From Paenibacillus antarcticus (GTDB lineage Bacteria; Bacillota; Bacilli; Paenibacillales; Paenibacillaceae): DNA of 64,000 nucleotides. Positions 18,886-25,478 of the stretch are shown here, piece after piece. Location of the stretch: assembly GCF_001637225.1 (NCBI RefSeq), contig NZ_LVJI01000019.1:51488-115487 (forward strand). The letters run 5' to 3'. The position numbers and the translations under genes are program-made. A model generated the notes under the pieces. That model was not told the origin of the DNA. It searched no databases and saw only the letters and a program-made list of their open reading frames with translations. Within the stretch, counting starts at the first letter, position 1. The number at the start of each line of letters is the position of its first letter.

Positions 18886-20154
18886 ATGGGAGAAGGCAAT
18901 ATTCACTTTGAACCATTTCGCAAGGCAAGATCTGAACGCGTTCTATGGCATGTGAACATAAATGAAGATCAGCACTGGAACGAGACGGTTCTATTCCCTT
19001 CATTTACGAATGTGCAGAAGTTGATGTTAATTGAGCAACAGGAGCAGCAATTGCTCTGGATTGCAGGACCGCAAGACATCGTTTGGCTTCATCACGAGCC
19101 TGATCCACAATTTTTGGAGTATGTGAAGGGTTATCGGGAAAGGTTGCCGTACATCTGTGTCACTTCAGATACGAATCATATAGCAGCATATGTATCCAGT
19201 TTATCACCTGAGAAGGTGACCTTTATGCCTTTTATATTGACCTCAGACTATGTTGCACTAGCTGAGCAATATAAATGGGATTTGATTGATTCGAATGCGG
19301 AGTTAGTGAAACACATGAACAGCAAATATGTCACAAGAAGATTGGCTGAAGAAAATGGATTTAACGTGACATGGGGCAGGTTTTGTAGCAATCCGGAAGA
19401 ACTGATTGAAGCGTACCGTGAAATACGGACTGCAGGATTTGCGAAGGCAGTGCTGAAGCAAGCATATGGATCTTCTGGCAAAGGACTGACAGTAATCGAG
19501 AATGAGGATAAGTTCAGGCAATTGTCTTCATATATTCGGAAGCGAACAACTTGCTTTGAAGAATTGTTACTGGAAGCATGGCACCCCATCAAGCATTCTT
19601 TAAACGCACAGCTATGGATTGAGCGGGATGCCGTTCATTTGCTTGCGGTTACAGAACAGAGAATAAATGACTACGGAGTATACATGGGTACGAACTATAC
19701 ACCACATTATGGTGCCAATGTAATGGAAGACTATCGAGCAGAAATGATACGGTTGGGAGCTGTACTGAAACAAAGTGGTTATGCAGGTATTGCAGGCATA
19801 GACTCCATCCTTGATGATACAGACAAGCTACATCCGGTCATTGAAATTAACGGAAGATTTACACAGGTTACCTACTTGCTATCGTTCATTGAAACGTTAC
19901 TTCCTTTCTATAAACATGTAGAAAGTCGCTTTATTCATATGGAGACAAGCGAGAAGGTATCCTTTGATGAGATTAAATCTAGACTCGAAGTTGAGCTCCA
20001 ACCAGATGAGGAACACCAATTCACCATTTACACATTCGCGTTCTGTAATCAACCACATAGTAATCTTTACCGTATTTTTATTCTATTTTACGGAAATGAA
20101 GCTGCCAAATTAAAAGATATGCTGTATAAGTTTGAGCGTTTCACGATGAAGTAG
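18886..20154 (+). CDS. ATP-grasp ligase (candidate amino acid:carrier-protein or peptide ligase)
   Basis: This 422-residue protein has an N-terminal domain of about 140 residues and an ATP-grasp core at about 145-360. Visible signatures are the ATP-binding lysine K191 in VLKQAYGSSGKG, the glycine-rich loop at 196-200 and the magnesium-binding segment IEINGR at about 319-324. ATP-grasp enzymes join a carboxylate to an amine or thiol through an acyl-phosphate. The nearest functional parallels I can name are pre-ATP-grasp enzymes such as BtrJ, which loads glutamate on a carrier protein in butirosin synthesis, and PGM1 in pheganomycin. An acyl carrier protein is encoded 1.3 kb downstream, favouring the first role. 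The substrate is not known. GAGGAG precedes ATG 18886. Confidence 0.75.
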   Translation: MGEGNIHFEPFRKARSERVLWHVNINEDQHWNETVLFPSFTNVQKLMLIEQQEQQLLWIAGPQDIVWLHHEPDPQFLEYVKGYRERLPYICVTSDTNHIAAYVSSLSPEKVTFMPFILTSDYVALAEQYKWDLIDSNAELVKHMNSKYVTRRLAEENGFNVTWGRFCSNPEELIEAYREIRTAGFAKAVLKQAYGSSGKGLTVIENEDKFRQLSSYIRKRTTCFEELLLEAWHPIKHSLNAQLWIERDAVHLLAVTEQRINDYGVYMGTNYTPHYGANVMEDYRAEMIRLGAVLKQSGYAGIAGIDSILDDTDKLHPVIEINGRFTQVTYLLSFIETLLPFYKHVESRFIHMETSEKVSFDEIKSRLEVELQPDEEHQFTIYTFAFCNQPHSNLYRIFILFYGNEAAKLKDMLYKFERFTMK

Positions 20155-20267
20155 ACCTCCTCTTTGTAAGTTAATGAAACTTACACCCCCACGCTTTTTA
20201 GAAACATCCTATCCTAGAGTAATTCCTAAACTTAAGTTAACCCTAAATTATAAGGAGGGATCTGCTT

Positions 20268-21365
20268 TTGACGGAGACCGTATCACTTCTCAGTGCGGGA
20301 AATTCACTGGGTGTATATATACCGGCCAAGCTATTACAATTGCAACTTCAGGGTCAGGGTGTGCAGGCTGAGATCTGTATGTTAGAACATTTGTATGATC
20401 AGGAGACACTGGACAAAATCCCACGCTACCGCAAGGCCTTCCATGACAGCTTCGCTGTTGCCAAGATGGGTTATAAATTGGCCAAAGACAGCCGCGACAG
20501 CCTAGATGAGCATAAGGTATCCATGCTGCTACAGGAATGGAGGCAAGGTGACAGAAGGAGCTTTCTTGCCCTTACCGGGTTCTGGATTCCGATTCTGGAA
20601 CGCTACCGTGAAATGATGAGTTCCGTCGAATTGGACATCCGTCTAATACGTCTAGATGCAAGCGATACGCCTTCATTCTCGGTATATGGGAAAGCATGTG
20701 ACCAGTTCAACAACGTGTGGTTATATCCGACGGGTGAGAATCGGATTGTTCACACGATTTCGGTTAGTGAGGAGGAGCCCATCCCATTTCAAGAAAGGGA
20801 GAGACGCTATCTGATTCATGGTGGAGGGTGGGGAATCGGTACATACAAGGACAAAATTACTGAACTAACGCTAAGCGGTGTTGCGCTTAATATCATCGCT
20901 TATTATACCGGGGATATTAAAGCTGATTCTCATAAATTTGCGTCCCACCGATATTTTATGCTGGATCCATCATGGAGTCCTTGGCAGCGTAATGCTGTCA
21001 ACGAATTTGATTTTCCACCGTTTGCAGAAGTGAGTCAAGGTAAGGCATGCAAATTTGAAAGTGGCAGTAGTTATCCAAAGGCATTCGATGTCATGCGGCA
21101 TAGTCTAGGTATTATAAGCAAGCCAGGGGGCGCAACATTGCTAGATTCACTGGCTGCTGCAACGCCTTTAATATTTCTGGAACCCTTTGGAGATCACGAG
21201 CGGTCGAATGCGCAACTTTGGGAATCGCTTGGATTAGGTATTAGTTATGAGGCATGGAAAGAACAAGATTACGCAGTTAACGTACTGGAGGATATCCATT
21301 GCAACCTCTTGAATGCAAAGCATAATACCTGTAATTTGATGAGCACGATTACGAAAGGGAGGTGA
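20268..21365 (+). CDS. GT-B fold glycosyltransferase-like protein
   Basis: This 365-residue protein resembles nucleotide-sugar transferases of the GT1/GT28 kind. The N-terminus has GNSLGVYIPAKLLQLQLQ, like the acceptor-side loop of MurG and UGT-like enzymes. The C-terminal part has SKPGGATLLDSLAAATPLIF and NAQLWESLGLG, the usual donor-binding signature. The middle region is divergent and unusually long. TTG 20268 is chosen because TAAGGAGGG lies seven bases upstream. Within this operon it would attach a sugar to a biosynthetic intermediate; donor and acceptor are unknown. A divergent member that no longer transfers sugar is also possible. Confidence 0.72.
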   Translation: MTETVSLLSAGNSLGVYIPAKLLQLQLQGQGVQAEICMLEHLYDQETLDKIPRYRKAFHDSFAVAKMGYKLAKDSRDSLDEHKVSMLLQEWRQGDRRSFLALTGFWIPILERYREMMSSVELDIRLIRLDASDTPSFSVYGKACDQFNNVWLYPTGENRIVHTISVSEEEPIPFQERERRYLIHGGGWGIGTYKDKITELTLSGVALNIIAYYTGDIKADSHKFASHRYFMLDPSWSPWQRNAVNEFDFPPFAEVSQGKACKFESGSSYPKAFDVMRHSLGIISKPGGATLLDSLAAATPLIFLEPFGDHERSNAQLWESLGLGISYEAWKEQDYAVNVLEDIHCNLLNAKHNTCNLMSTITKGR

Positions 21366-21368
21366 TAA

Positions 21369-21404
21369 GTGTTGGGGTACAACCTCAAAGTAAAAGCGCT
21401 TTAA
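21369..21404 (+). CDS. Possible 11-codon mini-gene with very strong ribosome site
   Basis: A GTG codon at 21369 opens an 11-residue frame (MLGYNLKVKAL) that ends at TAA 21402. The preceding GAAAGGGAGGTGAT is almost fully complementary to the 16S 3' end and is correctly spaced, although no other gene starts here: the next gene has its own AAAAGGAGG. The peptide could be a tiny product, a leader that controls the carrier-protein gene, or merely an idle ribosome site. Confidence 0.35.
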   Translation: MLGYNLKVKAL

Positions 21405-21434
21405 CATGTAGGGCAAATAAAAGGAGGAATTTAT

Positions 21435-21737
21435 ATGATTCAATCCATTATGAATATTCTATGTGAAATTAAGGAATCTCCAGAGATGATGTCAACGTTA
21501 AACCCACAGACGAATATGATTCAAGACGTTGGTTTGGATTCATTGCAAATGATCAATTTTGTGTTGGCGATTGAAGATACCTTTGATCTGGAAATAGATT
21601 TTGAGACTTTCGACTACGAGCATATGAGTACGATAGAGACTTTCGTTTCTTTTCTAGAGAGAGAGAAAGTGCCAACAGCAGCTATCGGAACAATGACAGA
21701 AGTCGAATCATCCAATTTGTCCAAGATAGGAGGTTAG
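21435..21737 (+). CDS. Acyl/peptidyl carrier protein
   Basis: This is a stand-alone carrier protein of 100 residues. The four-helix phosphopantetheine domain spans about residues 1-78, with the attachment serine S36 in the motif GLDSLQM, followed by an acidic helix II (EDTFDLEID). The last 22 residues form a Ser/Thr/Val-rich tail. AAAAGGAGG precedes ATG 21435. It is clearly not the fatty-acid AcpP in a fab context. It should hold an amino-acid-derived substrate loaded by the ATP-grasp protein for the radical SAM enzyme encoded four bases downstream. No ketosynthase, adenylation domain or phosphopantetheinyl transferase is present nearby. Confidence 0.88.
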   Translation: MIQSIMNILCEIKESPEMMSTLNPQTNMIQDVGLDSLQMINFVLAIEDTFDLEIDFETFDYEHMSTIETFVSFLEREKVPTAAIGTMTEVESSNLSKIGG

Positions 21738-21740
21738 CCC

Positions 21741-22916
21741 ATGCAACCCAAAACGGATATCAAATTTGACCGAAGTACGTTTCAAAATGTGAAGCGAACA
21801 ATTCAGAACATGTCTATGACGAGCAGAGCGCAGAAGCACGACCCGACGTTCGCGCTGGATATTCCTGATGATGTCGGCATTAAGCTGAACAATGGCTGTA
21901 ATTTGCGTTGTAAGCACTGTTTTGAATGGGCGAATGATGGCTTTCATCACGATATGGCGAAGGATGTTAAGAATCAGGAGATTGAGTTGTCCTTACTTGA
22001 GAGTATACTTGAACAAACCCGTGAGCGTAAATCTAGGTTGTTTATATGGGGCGGAGAACCGCTATTTTACAAGGAATTTGAGGCATTCGCTGACTTGCTA
22101 GCCAAGGATCCACGTAATACGACAATCTGTACCAATGCCTTACTTATTGAACAAAAGCTAGATTCCATTCTAAAAATATCGGAAGATATGACATTGCTGA
22201 TAAGCCTCGATGGGTTTGAGGTGGAGAATGATGCTATTCGTGGAAAAGGTACTTTCAAGAAGGTCATTCATACGATAAACATGCTGTTGGAGCTACAAAA
22301 GACAGGTGAATACAAGGGCAGAATTTCTATCGGTCTGACGATTAATGATTCAATGGTAACGAGGCTGTATGAATTCATGGAGTATTTCGAGAACCTTGGT
22401 GTTGATAGTGTATACTTCGTATTTCCTTGGTATATCCCTGAAGATATTGCCGTCAAAATGGATGGTTACTATGATGAGAGATTTGCATGGCTTGAAGCGG
22501 CTCAGCAACAACAACAGCGTTATAGCTGGCACTCCTTCTCATTCCGTGTATCCGAAGAGAATATAGAGCCGCTAATTGCGGAGATCGACCGGGTTAATAA
22601 GCGAGTATGGCGAAATAGAATTCGTTTTCAACCTGCACTGGAACTAGATGAGGTAAGAGACTTTATTCTCGGATCTGAAAAACCAGCGATGAAACGCGGT
22701 CAATGTTTGTCCATTGCGAATCGGCTGGATATCATGCCCGATGGAAAGGTGAATCCGTGTAAGTTCTTCCCTGAGTTTACATTAGGTGATCTGAATGATG
22801 CCGATCTAAAGGAGGTTTTCCATAGTGAAAATTTCCGAAAGCATAGGGAAGTGCTGGGAGAAGGATTGACGCCAATCTGTTCAAGATGCGTGCTGTTATA
22901 CAACTACGGTCGTTAA
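21741..22916 (+). CDS. Radical SAM enzyme with Twitch-type C-terminal iron-sulfur domain
   Basis: This is a radical SAM protein of 391 residues. The cluster-binding motif CNLRCKHC places the three cysteines at 53, 57 and 60, and GGEP at about 107-110 binds the SAM methionyl amine. The C-terminal domain has four cysteines at about 322, 340, 380 and 383 (C-x17-C-x39-C-x2-C). That pattern suits one auxiliary 4Fe-4S cluster (a Twitch domain) rather than the full SPASM set. The butirosin enzyme BtrN is a Twitch protein with a similar layout. Here the enzyme may oxidise or epimerise a carrier-bound or sugar-linked intermediate; the reaction is not known. AGGAGG lies just before ATG 21741. Confidence 0.88.
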   Translation: MQPKTDIKFDRSTFQNVKRTIQNMSMTSRAQKHDPTFALDIPDDVGIKLNNGCNLRCKHCFEWANDGFHHDMAKDVKNQEIELSLLESILEQTRERKSRLFIWGGEPLFYKEFEAFADLLAKDPRNTTICTNALLIEQKLDSILKISEDMTLLISLDGFEVENDAIRGKGTFKKVIHTINMLLELQKTGEYKGRISIGLTINDSMVTRLYEFMEYFENLGVDSVYFVFPWYIPEDIAVKMDGYYDERFAWLEAAQQQQQRYSWHSFSFRVSEENIEPLIAEIDRVNKRVWRNRIRFQPALELDEVRDFILGSEKPAMKRGQCLSIANRLDIMPDGKVNPCKFFPEFTLGDLNDADLKEVFHSENFRKHREVLGEGLTPICSRCVLLYNYGR

Positions 22917-22970
22917 AGAATATAGCATTTGAACCAACTGTACTATGATTCTAGTTCTTTTTATGAAAAG

Positions 22971-23017
22971 AAGATGACTTTACATTTGAATCTTGAATGT
23001 AAAGTCATCTTTTGTAA
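22971..23017 (+). terminator. Terminator between the cluster and the convergent gene
   Basis: A 16-bp stem (22971-22986 with 22996-23011) has A-rich and T-rich flanks on both sides, so it can work in both directions. It lies between the radical SAM gene and the convergent gene at 23069. Confidence 0.88.
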
Positions 23018-23068
23018 TGTCCACGGTATTAACATGAATGGTAATAGGGAATGATGCTGTCTAATTGT

Positions 23069-24043
23069 TCAAGTCTTCTGTGGAACGTTCTCACTACAGC
23101 TCGGAGCAAAATCATCACTTATTAATATTTGAAAGCACGCTATTTCCAATTGCTTGAGCTTATCACATAGTGCGGATAGTTTTTCCTGGTTGACCTTACC
23201 TCTAATGGCAGCTTTGGCAAAAGCATTCTTCATCCGTTCAGCGATTTCACTGCATTCATCTAAGCGGCGCACCATGTCCTCAGAGACATTAATAAATTCT
23301 AAAAACCTGCTGAAGAGATATCTAGAACCAGATATCAGACCTAAAGTGTGTTCTAGTTTTTCATAAAAGGCATGTGGATCTGTTGGTTCTTGATCAATCA
23401 TAATCTGAATGTGGTCATATAGATGAAAGTCATCTACTAGTCCTTGACGCCATGTCATAAACCTGTGCTCGAACGCCTCTTGCGACTCCTTAAAATCCCA
23501 TCCAGTGAGGTCAACTGTGGTCACAATACGAGTCCACTCAAGGTTACCCTTAAAGATCGCATTCTTAATAATGCTGCTATCCACATAATCGCAATAATCT
23601 TGGTAATTATCTTGTAGGAGGTAGAGCGTTGTATCATCAGTGACTTGACGATCTTTGAGAAACACGGAGTGTAGGCTACCATTAATATAATAATCTTTTC
23701 CATAAATCCAGTTCGGCAAATAATCAAGATTGGCCCAAATATATACAAATTGTTTCTGTTTGAGATTCTCTTGTAGCAAGAGATCTAATTCGTCTTCGGT
23801 ATCTATGTAATGTTCCTTCAGAGGAATATTCAAAAGCATGATGCTCTCAGGAGTCATGGAGTAGCCATCATAATCCCAGCGACTTTTATTGTGGACAAAC
23901 AAATGATTATAGAACAATTGCGTACTCTCATATGAATTATAAAATAGCAGCTCAACCGGTAGATTTTGTTCGTGTAGGAGAAGAATGAGCTGGGTTTTAC
24001 GACACTCGTAAAAATACGGGACATAAGTCATTAATTTGGACAT
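23069..24043 (-). CDS. Candidate BtrH/C39-like cysteine acyltransferase or peptidase
   Basis: I do not recognise a close family. This 324-residue cytoplasmic protein has the order Cys14 (YECRKTQ), His125 (GSLHSVFL) and Asp145 (LLQDNYQDY). That spacing resembles the papain-like triad of C39-like and BtrH_N proteins, in which a cysteine moves an acyl group from a carrier protein. The C-terminal 100 residues are helical and charged. The gene faces the biosynthetic operon and shares its terminator, so it may act in the same pathway. The family placement is an inference from the spacing of three residues and a small-domain pattern, and could be wrong. The start ATG at 24043 has GGGGTG upstream. 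Confidence 0.5.
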   Translation of the reverse strand: MSKLMTYVPYFYECRKTQLILLLHEQNLPVELLFYNSYESTQLFYNHLFVHNKSRWDYDGYSMTPESIMLLNIPLKEHYIDTEDELDLLLQENLKQKQFVYIWANLDYLPNWIYGKDYYINGSLHSVFLKDRQVTDDTTLYLLQDNYQDYCDYVDSSIIKNAIFKGNLEWTRIVTTVDLTGWDFKESQEAFEHRFMTWRQGLVDDFHLYDHIQIMIDQEPTDPHAFYEKLEHTLGLISGSRYLFSRFLEFINVSEDMVRRLDECSEIAERMKNAFAKAAIRGKVNQEKLSALCDKLKQLEIACFQILISDDFAPSCSENVPQKT

Positions 24044-24255
24044 AGTAACACCCCTTTTATTCCATAAATGTAATAAAATATAGTATAACTATAATCCTAT
24101 AGTCCGAAATCATCAAGGTTCCTACATCTGAAGCATTCACGAATCACTTCTTCTTTTTCCAATGTAATTTCGTCTCCGTCAAATATAACTTCTGAACTGT
24201 CCTTAATAAGCAAGGCATGATAATGTGAAAATAATTCACTTAAGGGAGGATTAAC

Positions 24256-24921
24256 ATGAATCATCTAGAATCACAGAACAGTATCTTTGAATCTTCTTTT
24301 ATGAAAGAATCGTTCCACACGGTATCGCTTGGAATGGGCTGTTTTTGGGGTCCTGATGCTTTGTTTGGGCATTTACCCGGTGTAATTAGGACGCGTGTCG
24401 GATACGCTGGTGGGTCCACACCTCACCCAACCTATCGTCAGATGGGCGATCATACGGAAATCGTTGAAATCGACTTTGACCCGGATAGCATCTCTTTGGA
24501 AGATATCTTAAATGTGTTCTGGAACCATCATAACCCAGTAAATATCAATGATTACAAAGGGCGTCAGTATATGTCGCTATTGCTGTATCATGACGAGTTG
24601 CAGAGAAATACCATACCTCGGATGATCAAGGAGGGCAAGGGAGAGACATTAACGTCAATTGCCCCTTATTCCCGGCTTTATCTAGCTGAGGATAAGCATC
24701 AAAAGTACTATTTGAAGAGATACCCAAATGCGCTCGATAATTTAGCTGAGATATATTCTTCTCACGATGACCTCGTGAACTCAACAATAGTAGCCCGATT
24801 AAATGGACTGGCTAAGGGATACACGAGTCTAGAACGCATCGTTAATGAAATAGTGCAATGGTCAACGAATTCCAATCAAAAGCAGAAGATTATGGATGTA
24901 ATCCAAAAAATACGTTGGTAA
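24256..24921 (+). CDS. msrA: Peptide methionine sulfoxide reductase A
   Basis: This enzyme reduces S-form methionine sulfoxide in proteins and free methionine in the cytoplasm. The catalytic motif GCFWGPD has its cysteine at residue 29. VGYAGGS and TEIVEIDFDP, also typical of MsrA, follow. At 221 residues it is longer than most MsrA proteins, with a C-terminal extension of about 50 residues. The usual Phe-Trp-Gly-Pro arrangement is intact. GGGAGG precedes ATG 24256. It is not in an operon, and its upstream region divides it from the minus-strand gene at 24043. Confidence 0.85.
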   Translation: MNHLESQNSIFESSFMKESFHTVSLGMGCFWGPDALFGHLPGVIRTRVGYAGGSTPHPTYRQMGDHTEIVEIDFDPDSISLEDILNVFWNHHNPVNINDYKGRQYMSLLLYHDELQRNTIPRMIKEGKGETLTSIAPYSRLYLAEDKHQKYYLKRYPNALDNLAEIYSSHDDLVNSTIVARLNGLAKGYTSLERIVNEIVQWSTNSNQKQKIMDVIQKIRW

Positions 24922-24949
24922 GAAAATAAGATAAGCTCGTAGTACTAGG

Positions 24950-24994
24950 AGGCTATAAACAGGATGATTTGTTATTTCATCATGCTTATAGCCT
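24950..24994 (+). terminator. Hairpin downstream of msrA
   Basis: AGGCTATAA pairs with TTATAGCCT, with extra pairing of GATGA and CATC inside. It sits 29 bases after the msrA stop codon. A clear T-run is lacking, so it may be a weak terminator or mRNA end. Confidence 0.55.
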
Positions 24995-25038
24995 ATTATG
25001 ATGCGAACAAATGTAAATAAATTGCAACTATAGATCTA

Positions 25039-25067
25039 TAGACCAAATAGTGCTAATCAATTACAAT
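25039..25067 (+). promoter_or_regulatory. Promoter-like block upstream of chitinase
   Basis: TAGACC and TACAAT are spaced by 17 bases, and the sequence from 25059 to 25080 is nearly identical to the block at 16168-16189 upstream of the biosynthetic cluster. The promoter is 412 bases from the chitinase start, which would give a long leader. Confidence 0.45.
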
Positions 25068-25175
25068 TTATGTAAGTTATAAATGTGTCAAAATATTGAA
25101 CATTAAATATTTTAGATAAATGGGGTAACGCCATACAAGGTGTGAACCGAAGAAAGATAGTTCTTACTCTATTTA

Positions 25176-25190
25176 ATGTAAGCGCTATCT
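25176..25190 (+). promoter_or_regulatory. Predicted cre (CcpA) site upstream of chitinase
   Basis: ATGTAAGCGCTATCT matches every position of the cre consensus WTGNAANCGNWNNCW. It lies between the promoter-like block and the chitinase gene, where CcpA could act as a roadblock. This fits glucose repression of chitin breakdown, known in related Firmicutes. Confidence 0.65.
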
Positions 25191-25478
25191 AAACGCTCTC
25201 CTCTAAGTGTCATGTTTGTTCAACCCACTCGATTTCCTTTCCCTACATGATTACACCACTGATTCGCACAGAACACTTCCATACTTTCTATTCTTTGATC
25301 CTATCCCTGCGACTCCTGTGCATGCTGCATTTTTAATATACGCTGCATCTAGGGCACTGCCTGTTACTTGCTTAACATCTACGCTTACATGATGTATTTC
25401 TTGTGAATGAGGAGGTGTATTTGCTATTGCCCGCTAGGGCTTAAGAAAAGGTAAGAACAAATAGTAGGAGGCGATGAT

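Larger units (their letters stand above)
24922..25478 (+). other. Long intergenic region before the chitinase gene
   Basis: This 557-base stretch holds a hairpin (24950-24994), a promoter-like block (25039-25067), and a cre site (25176-25190), each listed separately. A 61-codon open frame at 25207-25392 has no ribosome site and looks spurious. The pyrimidine-rich stretch at 25200-25330 has no feature I can name. Confidence 0.6.

Noticed and set aside
20174..20371. A 65-codon frame overlapping the glycosyltransferase start; its N-terminal segment (PPRFLE) vaguely recalls microviridin leaders.
   Set aside because: There is no ribosome site before its ATG, and the second half overlaps the glycosyltransferase gene in another frame. 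The similarity is too short to support a peptide precursor.
21741..22916. Reading the 16-23 kb cluster as a standard ribosomal peptide (RiPP) system because of the radical SAM enzyme.
   Set aside because: No convincing precursor gene was found apart from the 11-codon frame, and a carrier protein with an ATP-grasp ligase points to carrier-based chemistry.
25207..25392. A 61-codon frame before the chitinase gene.
   Set aside because: It has no ribosome site, odd composition and overlaps leader sequence; it looks spurious.
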